From NCBI RefSeq assembly GCF_039544305.1, contig NZ_BAABLK010000027.1, positions 193,299-257,298 on the forward strand: a DNA stretch of 64,000 nt. The letters run 5' to 3'. Numbering within the stretch: position 1 is the stretch's first letter; the number at the start of each line of letters is the position of its first letter. The DNA comes from Paeniglutamicibacter antarcticus_C. Its GTDB lineage: Bacteria; Actinomycetota; Actinomycetes; Actinomycetales; Micrococcaceae. The notes under the pieces are model-generated. The model ran no database searches. It was given only the letters and a program-made list of their open reading frames with translations, and was not told the DNA's origin. The position numbers and the translations under genes were made by a program. Shown in pieces: positions 33,480 to 40,971 of the stretch.

Positions 33480-34136
33480 ATGGCCCTTATCGCCACGAGT
33501 GCCGAACGCGCACAGAACAACATCATCAAAGCCGAGGCCACCGTCACCGAGTGGCAAGCCAAGGCAGCAGCAGCACGCGCCGAAGCAAACGACCTCGACG
33601 CCAACGCCGGGGCCGCGATCCTCGAAGACGAGAGCGCCGCCGAACGCGTCACCTTGCAGGTGCAGAGCTTGGAACGCAAGGCCCGCGCCTATGACCAGGC
33701 AGCAACCGAGGCAGCCGGCCGACTGAAAACGGCACGCCTTGCAGCGCTGGAAACCGCCGCCGAGGACGAAACAGCCCGCGCCGACAAGGCACGCAAGCAA
33801 GCCGACGCGCACGAGGCCAAGGTCAATGCCATGCTGGCCAAGCTCGAAGAGTTCGACGATGCCGAGTGGGAGCGCCGGAGCTACCGGGAAGGCACTGCCA
33901 CGGTGTCCCATGTTGGCAAGGCCGGGGCACTCCGTGACGAAGCATTCCGCGGCGACGTTCGCACGGCCGTCATCCGATACTTCATCGCCAACGGGAAAAC
34001 ACCTGATAGTTTCTGGGAAATCAACCAGCAGCTAGGGACCGACTTCCCCTCGATGGGCCAGCCGCTCTACGAATACGCCGGCATGGTCCCGGATTGTGTC
34101 ACCGAAGCACTGGCAGACGGCCGCACGTTCAACTAG
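33480..34136 (+). CDS. Unknown protein with long coiled coil
   Basis: 218 residues. Residues about 5-135 are almost uninterrupted helix, rich in Ala, Glu, Lys and Arg with heptad-like spacing (K-A-E-A-T-V-T-E-W-Q-A-K-A-A-A). A compact C-terminal region of about 75 residues contains R-T-A-V-I-R-Y-F-I-A-N-G. The shape recalls scaffolding or tape-like proteins, but length and sequence give no family. TAGGAG upstream supports the ATG. Confidence 0.65.
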   Translation: MALIATSAERAQNNIIKAEATVTEWQAKAAAARAEANDLDANAGAAILEDESAAERVTLQVQSLERKARAYDQAATEAAGRLKTARLAALETAAEDETARADKARKQADAHEAKVNAMLAKLEEFDDAEWERRSYREGTATVSHVGKAGALRDEAFRGDVRTAVIRYFIANGKTPDSFWEINQQLGTDFPSMGQPLYEYAGMVPDCVTEALADGRTFN

Positions 34137-34150
34137 GGGAGACTAGGACC

Positions 34151-34426
34151 ATGAGCAACGAGACAGACACCACGGCACAGCCCGGGCCCATGGAGCGCGC
34201 CGCACGCATGTTTGAAGACGGTTCATTGGGATACCCGCCGATCACCGGCGACGACCCGGAGAACCCCGGCCCGACCGTTTGGGGAGCAGCCGACGCCCTG
34301 GCCAAGGTGCAGGAACTTTTCAAATCAGATCCGGACTATGCCGAGACGCTGGGCATCAGTCGCCGGGGGATGGACTTCATCACCGGGGCAGAAGCTACGC
34401 TGCGCGCCGCAAGCATCGACCTGTAG
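34151..34426 (+). CDS. Unknown 91-residue acidic protein
   Basis: Starts at ATG 34151 with TAGGACC upstream. Asp/Glu/Pro-rich middle (G-D-D-P-E-N-P-G-P-T). Its C-terminus, G-M-D-F-I-T-G-A-E-A-T-L-R-A-A, is closely matched by the end of the next small protein (G-R-A-F-L-A-G-A-E-T-A-L-R-V-A), so the two share a C-terminal motif. Confidence 0.6.
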   Translation: MSNETDTTAQPGPMERAARMFEDGSLGYPPITGDDPENPGPTVWGAADALAKVQELFKSDPDYAETLGISRRGMDFITGAEATLRAASIDL

Positions 34427-34439
34427 GGGAGTGGGAACC

Positions 34440-34583
34440 ATGACCGAAGAACAGCAGGTAGAACTAGCCGACCAGCTGGCCGCCATGCGGGCACCAATGG
34501 AAGATGGGCGCATGGTTGTGTCAAAGGCCGGCCGTGCGTTCCTTGCAGGGGCAGAGACCGCCCTGCGCGTCGCCGCAGCTTAG
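34440..34583 (+). CDS. Unknown 47-residue protein, related to its neighbour
   Basis: ATG 34440 follows GGGGAGTGGGA. The peptide has E-E-Q-Q-V-E-L-A-D-Q-L-A-A-M near its start and ends with the shared motif F-L-A-G-A-E-T-A-L-R. It looks like a shortened duplicate of the 34151 gene. A terminator follows at once. Confidence 0.55.
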   Translation: MTEEQQVELADQLAAMRAPMEDGRMVVSKAGRAFLAGAETALRVAAA

Positions 34584-34597
34584 ACCCGTTCCAGCAG

Positions 34598-34628
34598 GGC
34601 CCCGCCGTTATTGGTGGGGCCTTTGTTG
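34598..34628 (+). terminator. Terminator closing the middle operon of the element
   Basis: GGCCCCGCC (34598-34606) and GGTGGGGCC (34613-34621) form a 9-bp stem with one G-T pair and a 6-base loop, followed by TTTGTTGT. It lies 14 bases after the stop of the 47-residue gene. Confidence 0.85.
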
Positions 34629-34714
34629 TGTCTCAAATACGTTGGATGGGTGCGACTTGGAACGAACGCATTTCAAATGTGAGCGTGCTGCATGTTTCCG
34701 CGGTTCGCTCAGTC

Positions 34715-34777
34715 TTGCAAACGTGTCGCATAACCTGTTAGTCTCATATCAACATCACAACGGGAATATGAGACTAA
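34715..34777 (+). promoter_or_regulatory. Resolvase promoter overlapping candidate res-type site B
   Basis: TTGCAA (34715-34720) with TAGTCT (34739-34744, spacer 18) could be the promoter. Over it lie the half-site-like TGTCGCATAA (34724-34733) and a perfect 12-bp inverted repeat, TTAGTCTCATAT (34738-34749) and ATATGAGACTAA (34766-34777), 16 bases apart. Resolvase genes are usually preceded by their own recombination and autoregulatory site. Confidence 0.6.
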
Positions 34778-34788
34778 GGGATCAGGAC

Positions 34789-35346
34789 ATGGCACGCATC
34801 GGATATGCACGAGTCAGCACCACCGACCAGGACGCCGCACTACAGACCAGCGCACTCGAAGCCGCCGGATGCACCCGCGTATTCACCGATGACGGCGTGA
34901 GCGGCACCAAAGCCGAACGCCCCCAGCTGACCGCCATGCTCGACCACCTGCGCGAAGGTGACACCGTAGTCATCTGGAAGTTCGACCGGCTGGGCCGCAA
35001 CACAAAGAACCTGCTCGACCTGATCGAAACCATTGAAGCCAAGGGCTGCATGTTTGAATCCCTCACCGAGCGCATCGACACCGCCGGCCCCATGGGGAAG
35101 GCCATGCTCACCATCATGTCCGCGTTCGCACAGCTCGAGAGAGACCAGATCGTAGAGCGCACACGGGCAGGACTGGCCGAAGCAGCAAAGAACGGACACC
35201 ACGGAGGCCGACCCCGCAAGGCAAACCAACTAGATTTGTTCGATGCCCGCAAGTGGAAAGCCGAAGGCAAGGGCGTGGATTACATCGCCAAGCGTCTACA
35301 AGTCTCACGCGCCACCGTCTACCGCTACCTAGCCACCGCCGAATAA
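34789..35346 (+). CDS. Small serine recombinase (resolvase/invertase)
   Basis: 185 residues from ATG 34789. The catalytic domain begins R-I-G-Y-A-R-V-S with Ser10, and has F-T-D-D-G-V-S-G, F-D-R-L-G-R-N near 67 and Q-L-E-R-D near 116. After a linker, a C-terminal helix-turn-helix (I-A-K-R-L-Q-V-S-R-A-T-V-Y-R-Y-L) binds DNA. This is the Tn3-resolvase/Hin type, unlike the 448-residue integrase. It may resolve multimers of the excised element or invert DNA between two sites (27471 and 34724). It has its own promoter. Confidence 0.9.
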   Translation: MARIGYARVSTTDQDAALQTSALEAAGCTRVFTDDGVSGTKAERPQLTAMLDHLREGDTVVIWKFDRLGRNTKNLLDLIETIEAKGCMFESLTERIDTAGPMGKAMLTIMSAFAQLERDQIVERTRAGLAEAAKNGHHGGRPRKANQLDLFDARKWKAEGKGVDYIAKRLQVSRATVYRYLATAE

Positions 35347-35402
35347 CTAAGACCAGGGCACCCCGCCCAACCGACCACCACCACACAAATGGAGATAGAC
35401 GC

Positions 35403-35663
35403 ATGACAACGAGCACCACGAGCACCACCGCCCCGCAGAGCATCGACCTCAACGCCAACGGCCGGGGATTCAACCACTTTGCGCTAAAGAATCAGATCAC
35501 GGAATCAATCGTCATGGGAACACCGGTAACGGCACTGTGTGGAGCCACCTACGTTATCCAAGCGCAAGGCGGAGGAACGGCACGCGGGCCCAAGCTGGCC
35601 GTCTGCGCCATGTGCAAAGACCTCCACGAAAACATGATCGAACGGAACAACGCGAAGTCCTGA
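35403..35663 (+). CDS. DUF3039-like small zinc-motif protein
   Basis: 86 residues. The pattern I-M/V-x-S...G-T-P-V-T-A-L-C-G-A-T-Y-V followed by L-A-V-C-A-M-C-K-D-L-H-E matches the DUF3039 family of actinobacteria, in which one Cys plus a C-x-x-C pair probably bind a metal. A Thr/Ser-rich N-terminus precedes it. Biological role unknown. It is the last plus-strand gene of the element and is followed by a terminator. Confidence 0.75.
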   Translation: MTTSTTSTTAPQSIDLNANGRGFNHFALKNQITESIVMGTPVTALCGATYVIQAQGGGTARGPKLAVCAMCKDLHENMIERNNAKS

Positions 35664-35676
35664 CCGTCACGACAGA

Positions 35677-35709
35677 GGCCCCGCCACCATAACGGTGAGC
35701 GGGGCCTTT
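35677..35709 (+). terminator. Terminator between DUF3039 gene and minus-strand cassette
   Basis: GGCCCCGC (35677-35684) pairs perfectly with GCGGGGCC (35699-35706), extended by CACC/GGTG with a one-base bulge, followed by TTT. It separates convergent transcription. Confidence 0.85.
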
Positions 35710-35772
35710 CCATGGCATAAGGGACGCCACGACCTTTTCACGGTTGACCCTGAAAAGTCCGACTGCGCCTAG

Positions 35773-36000
35773 CTATGCCTTATCCGGGTGTGCAGCATAA
35801 GCCCCGACGTTCCGCCGACAAGCCCGTGCGTTCATGTACTCGCCGGGCTCACGGGAACTAATCAGGGAATCTAGCGCTTCATTCACATCTCCTTGTGATG
35901 CACTCCCGTTGCTCTCGATTCGTTCCAACATGAAGCCGAGCACATGCCACGCGCCGTGATCATTCAAGTCTGCTATTTTCATTTCTCGCAAAGTTGCCAT
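35773..36000 (-). CDS. Unknown 75-residue protein
   Basis: Minus-strand gene near the right end. GAGGA lies about 11 bases before the ATG. Predicted helical, acidic in the middle (G-D-V-N-E-A-L-D-S-L), then Arg/Ala-rich (N-A-R-A-C-R-R-N-V-G-A-Y). Not recognised. Its neighbourhood is slightly lower in GC than the host genes. Confidence 0.5.
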   Translation of the reverse strand: MATLREMKIADLNDHGAWHVLGFMLERIESNGSASQGDVNEALDSLISSREPGEYMNARACRRNVGAYAAHPDKA

Positions 36001-36054
36001 TGCTTCTAGATCCTCAATAGTTAGTTTTATCGGCGACTGGCCGGCGGAAAATCT

Positions 36055-36375
36055 CTACTGTAGCGGGGCCCGGCCCACTGAATCGACACACGCCGTGCAC
36101 AGTGGCAGAGCATCCGCGCCACCATAGAGCACTGGCCGCGTGCTGTAGTCCTGCCCCTGCCAATCACCGGGATACACAGCGAAGTAATCAGAGAAGCCGT
36201 ACGCGCCGCACCAAGCGATCACCTGCACCCCAGCAAAGAACCGCGGACGATGCCACACCTTCCCCGCTCCAATGGTGAATGCACCAGCGTCATAGATCGA
36301 AGCCGAAGGACTTACCGGGTAACCATGCGGCCGTGTTGCCCGCCCTTGTGTTGCCCGCTCCTGTTGTGTCTGCAT
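36055..36375 (-). CDS. Unknown 106-residue protein
   Basis: ATG 36375 is preferred over 36390 because AGAGGTAG sits just upstream. Polar N-terminus (Q-T-Q-Q-E-R-A-T-Q), then aromatic-rich segments with W-C-G-A-Y-G-F-S-D-Y and W-Q-G-Q-D-Y, and a C-terminal L-C-T-A-C. The three Cys could bind a metal. Not recognised. It follows a 549-bp stretch without a gene. Confidence 0.55.
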   Translation of the reverse strand: MQTQQERATQGRATRPHGYPVSPSASIYDAGAFTIGAGKVWHRPRFFAGVQVIAWCGAYGFSDYFAVYPGDWQGQDYSTRPVLYGGADALPLCTACVDSVGRAPLQ

Positions 36376-36924
36376 GAAACTACCTCTCATAGTGGCGAAG
36401 GATGGAACGCCGGCCGCTCACGTTGCCAGGGGATCAGGTTGCTTACGTGCTCACGGGGTCCGGTTCAAAGAGTAGAAGAGCGGAGCCCATAGGGCCCTGG
36501 CCTTGCAAGGTCCCCACCCCAGAATTTCCCAAAGCCCCCGCCCACTCTCAGCGATATTTGAACGACCTGTAGCGCACCCTCAAAACGAGGGCACGCTGTC
36601 GTCACCCGGTGCCCCGGCCGTGGGCGTCGGTAGCCAAGCGGTATTGGCCTAAAGGTGGGTACTAAACCGCGCTGTCACTGTGAAGCGCTAGGACAGTAGG
36701 AACGCGCCGAGCGTGTGGCTCGGAAGCGGCCACGGAATCCCCCAAGAGTCCCGTGATCACTTCCCAACCACCGCCCAAGGGAGTACAAACTGTGTACGCC
36801 CCGGGGGAGTGGGAGAGGCCCTAGAACGGACCCGTGAGCAGGGAGGGGAGAGCGGCAACCATGAGCGCTACGGAGACGCAGGACAGCCAAAACACGCTTT
36901 GTGCCGTGCGTTGTACTGCGCGCT
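36376..36924. other. 549-bp region of the element without a convincing gene
   Basis: No ORF here combines a start, ribosome site and plausible protein. It contains a stem around 36571-36595 (CCTC-AAAACG-AGGG core) and a palindromic GTAC-N7-GTAC near 36783-36797. It may hold the promoter for the gene at 36055-36375 and other regulatory sites. A vaguely tRNA-like string near 36630 lacks a T-arm. Confidence 0.4.
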
Positions 36925-37119
36925 TCACTTGGCCACCTGCTCAATGCTGACCAGGTTGTCAGCGGAACAGGGCTGGGCCTTATCGTGGCCGTCGAAAAGT
37001 ACGGGCACGAAGCCGGGGATGGAGGCATAACGCGGCGTGGACTCTGCCACGGTGCCAGTCTTGCCAGCAGGGAACACTCTTACGCGAGTTCCGGGCGTGA
37101 ATGGACTAGGATTATTCAT
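36925..37119 (-). CDS. Unknown 64-residue protein (KOW/SH3-like)
   Basis: Starts at ATG 37119 with AAGGAC about nine bases upstream; an in-frame upstream ATG (37146) lacks a site and runs into a terminator. The sequence G-T-R-V-R-V-F-P-A-G-K-T-G-T-V-A and later V-L-F-D-G-H-D read as a small beta barrel of the KOW/SH3 kind. It is the outermost gene before attR. Function unknown. Confidence 0.55.
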   Translation of the reverse strand: MNNPSPFTPGTRVRVFPAGKTGTVAESTPRYASIPGFVPVLFDGHDKAQPCSADNLVSIEQVAK

Positions 37120-37146
37120 GTTGCCGTCCTTAGTTACGGTGACCAC

Positions 37147-37179
37147 GCCCCGGAGTGTTTCAGCACTGCCGGGGCCTTT
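37147..37179. terminator. Terminator at the right end of the element
   Basis: GCCCCGG (37147-37153) pairs with CCGGGGC (37169-37175). AGTG/CACT continues the stem inward with a one-base bulge, and TTTA follows. It probably stops transcription between element and host. Confidence 0.75.
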
Positions 37180-37192
37180 ATGTGTTCACACT

Positions 37193-37222
37193 AAGGTTGC
37201 CCCGGTGTCGATCTTCGGTTGA
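37193..37222 (+). other. attR and displaced 3' end of rseP
   Basis: Element arm AAGGTTGCC (37193-37201), core CC (37202-37203), host arm GGTGTCGAT (37204-37212). From the core onward the sequence reads P-V-S-I-F-G-stop (37202-37222) in the frame that would follow V-K of rseP. The insertion therefore moved the last six codons and stop of rseP 11.1 kb away. Confidence 0.75.
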
Positions 37223-37386
37223 CCCGGCGGGGTACCTGGCCGATCGCAGGTCGGGATTGGCTCGCGGGGCACTGGGCCGACGGACCCGGGCCGCAGGGAT
37301 GATCCCGGTCGCTGCGGAGGTCGCCGGCGTGCGCCGGCGGGGGAGCGGAGACACCTTTGGGCCCGGGACGCATTATGCTGTTGCCC

Positions 37387-37686
37387 ATGAGTGTTTTTGC
37401 AGTTGAATACGTATATGTTGCCGATACCGAGTCCATCCGCGACGAACATCGCCCGGCGCACCGGGAATTTCTGGCCGGTCTGGTCGCGGATTCCGATGGA
37501 ATCGCACTGGTTGCCTCGGGTCCCTACGTCGATGGTTCCGGCGCCTTGCTGCTGATTGCGGCCCCGAGCCAGGCAGCCTTGGCGGAGAGACTGGCCAAGG
37601 ACCCGTTCGCCATCAACGGCACCATCGCCGTGCTGCGGATGACCGAATGGAGCCCTGTCACCGGTGAACTCGCGCACCATGCCTAG
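37387..37686 (+). CDS. YciI-like (YCII domain) protein
   Basis: 99 residues. YCII-domain features: F-A-V-E-Y-V-Y-V first strand, the conserved R-P-A-H-R-E-F-L near residue 22 with the family His, G-P-Y-V-D-G near 46, and L-A-K-D-P-F near 69. Family members are small ferredoxin-like-fold proteins of uncertain, possibly enzymatic, role. It lies between the rseP remnant and ispG, so it is a host gene. ATG 37387 preferred; ribosome site weak. Confidence 0.8.
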   Translation: MSVFAVEYVYVADTESIRDEHRPAHREFLAGLVADSDGIALVASGPYVDGSGALLLIAAPSQAALAERLAKDPFAINGTIAVLRMTEWSPVTGELAHHA

Positions 37687-37828
37687 CTAGCACCGAAGTG
37701 TGATCAGGGGCCTTGCCTTGGCCCGTGGGAGCGCGTATAGCTTCGCCCTGCGAGATTACTGCCCCTGGAGGGGGCCCGCAGGGGTGATAATGGAATCAGC
37801 TTGAACACTAAACACCACGGAGGAAATC

Positions 37829-39001
37829 TTGACCTCGATCCCGGTCAGTCTCGGCATGCCACAGGCTCCGCCACCGGTTCTTGCCCCACGACGCAAGACC
37901 CGCCAAATCAACGTGGGTTCGGTCGGTGTTGGCTCCGAGAGCCCCATCAGCATCCAGTCGATGACGACGACTCCGACGACGGACATCAACGCCACGCTGC
38001 AGCAGATCGCCGAACTTACGGCCACCGGTTGCGACATCGTGCGTGTTGCCTGCCCGGCGACCGAGGACGCACTGGCATTGCCGATCATCGCAAAGAAGTC
38101 GCAGATCCCGGTGATCGCCGACATCCACTTCCAGCCCAAGTACGTCTTCGCCGCGATCGACGCCGGTTGCGCCGCCGTCCGGGTGAACCCGGGGAACATC
38201 CGCAAGTTCGACGACCAGGTCAAGCAGATCGCCGAGGCCGCCAAGGCCGCGGGCACCTCGATCCGCATCGGTGTCAACGCCGGTTCGCTGGATCCGCGCC
38301 TGATGGAAAAGTACGGCAAGGCGACCCCCGAGGCCCTTGTCGAATCCGCCGTCTGGGAAGCCTCGCTCTTTGAGGAACACGACTTCCACGACTTCAAGAT
38401 CTCGGTGAAGCACAACGACCCGGTTGTGATGGTCCGCGCCTACGAGCTGCTGGCCGAGCGCGGGGACTGGCCGCTGCACCTCGGAGTCACCGAGGCAGGC
38501 CCTGCCTTCCAAGGAACCATCAAGTCCGCCACCGCCTTCGGCGCATTGCTCTCCAAGGGCATTGGGGACACCATCCGCGTCTCGCTCTCCGCCCCGCCGA
38601 TTGAGGAAGTCAAGGTCGGCGCGCAGATCCTGCAGTCGCTGAACCTGCGCCCGCGTAAGCTCGAGATCGTTTCCTGCCCGTCCTGTGGCCGCGCCCAGGT
38701 GGATGTATACACGTTGGCCGACCAGGTTACCGCGGGCCTGGAAGGACTCGAGGTGCCGCTGCGTGTTGCCGTGATGGGCTGCGTCGTCAACGGACCCGGC
38801 GAGGCCCGCGAGGCGGACCTCGGTGTGGCTTCCGGCAACGGCAAGGGCCAGATCTTTGTTAAGGGCAAGGTCATCAAGACAGTGCCCGAAGACCAGATTG
38901 TTGAGACACTGATAGAAGAGGCGATGCGCATCGCCGAGGAAATGGGGAATGCGGATGGCGAAAATCCTGTCCAAAGTGGCCCCGTGGTTACCGTCAGCTA
39001 G
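37829..39001 (+). CDS. ispG: 4-hydroxy-3-methylbut-2-en-1-yl diphosphate synthase (IspG/GcpE)
   Basis: Iron-sulfur enzyme of the MEP pathway that reduces MEcPP to HMBPP. 390 residues from TTG 37829 with ACGGAGGAA upstream. V-G-S-V-G-V and I-Q-S-M-T-T-T near the N-terminus, then V-R-V-N-P-G-N-I. The three 4Fe-4S cysteines are in C-P-S-C-G-R near 281 and M-G-C-V-V-N-G-P-G-E near 316. Together with dxr at 23473 it gives two steps of one pathway, normally close neighbours but here separated by the element. The gene overlaps the next one by 53 bp. Confidence 0.95.
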   Translation: MTSIPVSLGMPQAPPPVLAPRRKTRQINVGSVGVGSESPISIQSMTTTPTTDINATLQQIAELTATGCDIVRVACPATEDALALPIIAKKSQIPVIADIHFQPKYVFAAIDAGCAAVRVNPGNIRKFDDQVKQIAEAAKAAGTSIRIGVNAGSLDPRLMEKYGKATPEALVESAVWEASLFEEHDFHDFKISVKHNDPVVMVRAYELLAERGDWPLHLGVTEAGPAFQGTIKSATAFGALLSKGIGDTIRVSLSAPPIEEVKVGAQILQSLNLRPRKLEIVSCPSCGRAQVDVYTLADQVTAGLEGLEVPLRVAVMGCVVNGPGEAREADLGVASGNGKGQIFVKGKVIKTVPEDQIVETLIEEAMRIAEEMGNADGENPVQSGPVVTVS

Positions 39002-39863
39002 ACGCAACCCGGGAGCCGGCGACGCGCTCACATCGGCCATCCGTGTCTTGGGGGACGCGGACAGCGCAGCCTTGCGCGCACTCGTTTCCCTTGACCCTGT
39101 TGCGAACATCTTCATGGATGCGCAGTTGGACGTCACCGGATCCGCCCGTCCGGGCATGGGCGGTTCGCTGATCCTGGGCCGTTTCGAAGGTTCCTTGCTG
39201 GTCTCCGCGTGCTGGATCGGGGCCAACATCGTCCCGATCAACATCACGGCGGCCGATGCCGAGGAGTTCGGTCGGGCCGTGAAGTCGCTGAACCGCACCT
39301 TTGCCTCCTGCTTTGGCCCCTCCGAGGCGGTCATGGGGATGTGGAGCGTACTTGTCGAGGGCCCGCAACAGGCCTTCAGCGTACGCCCCAACCAACCCCT
39401 GATGACCCTCTCCGGAGCCCCTTGCGTCGAACCCGCCCCCATGCTGAGGCCCAGCCACCCGGGGGAGTACGACGTTGTCTTGCCCGCCTGCGCGCAGATG
39501 TTCGAGGAGGAGCTAGGGTACTCGCCGCTAACCAACGGCGGATCGTTTTACCGCTCCCGGGTCCGCTCGTTGATCGCCTCGGGACATTCGCTGCTCGACC
39601 TCGACGCAAACGGCGCGATCACCTTCAAAGCCGAATTGGGCACCGTCACCCCCCGGGCAACGCAAATCCAGGGTGTCTGGATGAGCCCCGGGCAGCGCGG
39701 GATGGGCAAGGCCGCCGGTTACATGGCGGCCGTTGCCCAGTATGCACTGGGACTTGCCCCGACCACCAGCCTCTACGTCAACGATTACAACGCCCCGGCA
39801 ATCGCCACCTACACCAAGGTCGGATTCGAAGAGATCGGAGAGTTTGCGACCATCCTCTTCTGA
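38949..39863 (+). CDS. GNAT-family protein with DUF4081 domain
   Basis: 304 residues. ATG 38949 lies inside the end of ispG. The first two thirds match the DUF4081 arrangement (L-R-A-L-V-S-L-D-P-V-A-N-I-F near 45). The last 100 residues are a GNAT acetyltransferase: I-Q-G-V-W-M-S-P-G-Q-R-G-M-G-K-A near 240 for acetyl-CoA, and S-L-Y-V-N-D-Y-N-A-P-A-I near 276. DUF4081-GNAT proteins next to ispG are common in actinobacteria; the substrate is unknown. Confidence 0.85.
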   Translation: MRMAKILSKVAPWLPSARRNPGAGDALTSAIRVLGDADSAALRALVSLDPVANIFMDAQLDVTGSARPGMGGSLILGRFEGSLLVSACWIGANIVPINITAADAEEFGRAVKSLNRTFASCFGPSEAVMGMWSVLVEGPQQAFSVRPNQPLMTLSGAPCVEPAPMLRPSHPGEYDVVLPACAQMFEEELGYSPLTNGGSFYRSRVRSLIASGHSLLDLDANGAITFKAELGTVTPRATQIQGVWMSPGQRGMGKAAGYMAAVAQYALGLAPTTSLYVNDYNAPAIATYTKVGFEEIGEFATILF

Positions 39864-39948
39864 GTCCCCGGCCGCTTCGGGAGCCCGTGAGAACCCAGAA
39901 AACCGAGATCGTGCTCCGTATTGCGGGCCGCCGAGCAGAAAGCCATAC

Positions 39949-40773
39949 GTGACCTCCCACCCATCACGGAGCATTGCGAAGAGCGCCAAGGCCTTCACAT
40001 CCCTGGCCGCCGTTTGCCTGGTGTTCGCACTGGGCGCCTGCACCAGCAACCCCGGGGCCCAGCCCGGGGAGCCTGCGCAGACGCCGCAGGCCCCGGTGCC
40101 GGTCCCCGGCCCGGGAAGCACCCCGGGGAACACAATCCCTAAAAACACGCCGGTGGCCGAGGAAATGGGCTACCTGGACGCGGCGGCGATGATGGCAGCC
40201 GTGCAGAAGTGGGCCGATGCCACACCGGGAACCCAGGTCAACGACCAGCAAGCCCTGCGCAGCCAACTGCCCAAGGCCGAGAAATGGCTCGAAGGGATCA
40301 CCGTTGTGCCTGAGAAATGCGGGCTCTACGGGATCGGCAACATCAGGGAGCAGCTTGACCAGGCGGCCATGGCCGCGGCCGTCCTGCCGCCAGCTGGCGG
40401 TGGAGACCTGATGGTGGCGTCATACCAGGATCGCGGCGCACTGGTGGCGGATGTGGCGGCGCAGCAGCACCTGGACGAATCCTGCGGCAAGTACACCGTG
40501 ACCGCCGACGGACAAACGATCCTTTCCACCGTCTCGCGACTGGATGTCACGACCTCGGCACCGTATTCCTCGGCCAGCATGCTCGAAAGCGTGAACGGGA
40601 CGAAGGAAACCCGTAGCGTCTCAGTCCGTGCCATTGACGGGCATACCATGATGACCGCGACCCGCGTCGTTGCCGGTGAACCCGAGGAAGCCACCACACA
40701 GGCGTTGGCCGACATCGAGTCGATGCTGGGTATCCTGCGCAGCACACAGCCGGGGCGGACTCCGGCGCCCTAG
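39949..40773 (+). CDS. Lipoprotein, member 1 of a four-gene paralogous family
   Basis: 274 residues from GTG 39949. Leader ends L-G-A-C (Cys31), followed by a Pro/Gly/Gln-rich linker (about 32-65). The exported domain has two conserved cysteines, Cys124 in P-E-K-C-G-L-Y and Cys179 in S-C-G-K-Y-T-V. Their spacing (55) nearly equals that in the next three lipoproteins (58), so they probably form one disulfide. Function unknown; a resemblance to mycobacterial PknH-like extracellular domains is possible but not shown. Confidence 0.8.
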   Translation: MTSHPSRSIAKSAKAFTSLAAVCLVFALGACTSNPGAQPGEPAQTPQAPVPVPGPGSTPGNTIPKNTPVAEEMGYLDAAAMMAAVQKWADATPGTQVNDQQALRSQLPKAEKWLEGITVVPEKCGLYGIGNIREQLDQAAMAAAVLPPAGGGDLMVASYQDRGALVADVAAQQHLDESCGKYTVTADGQTILSTVSRLDVTTSAPYSSASMLESVNGTKETRSVSVRAIDGHTMMTATRVVAGEPEEATTQALADIESMLGILRSTQPGRTPAP

Positions 40774-40971
40774 CCGGCCCAAGGCCGCAAGGCGGTCCCT
40801 TGGACCCGTGCCGGTGTGCTGGTGGGCACGTCACGTGCCGGAGCTGCGACTCGCCGCAAAGCGCCGTGGCCTTGTTGCTTCGCGCTTCTTCCCTCATAGG
40901 CTGTGGACGGTGGGCAACGGCTGCTCACGGTCCGTGCACCACCGCATCGCCCGCACCCCTCGAGGATTTTC

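Larger units (their letters stand above)
26082..37203 (+). mobile_element. Integrated element of about 11.1 kb (serine-integrase type, satellite-like)
   Basis: Bounded by the CC cores of attL and attR, about 11,120 bp from core to core. It interrupts the host order rseP - (YciI-like) - ispG. It encodes a large serine integrase, several small phage-type proteins, a D5/P4 primase-helicase, an HTH regulator, a small-terminase-like zinc protein, a winged-helix protein, a coiled-coil protein, a small resolvase, DUF3039 and three or so minus-strand genes. I see no capsid, portal, large terminase, tail, lysis, relaxase or transfer ATPase. This suits a phage satellite or a minimal self-replicating integrative element rather than a complete prophage or ICE. 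Confidence 0.85.

Noticed and set aside
36600..36690. tRNA-like string with GGTAGCCAAGCGG
   Set aside because: No T-arm consensus, no matching acceptor stem and no anticodon arm could be drawn.
37655..37675. CCTGTCACC inside the YciI-like gene as a possible attR copy of the attL sequence
   Set aside because: It lies within an intact host gene and gives no sensible junction; the CC core at 37202 restores rseP exactly and gives symmetric sites.
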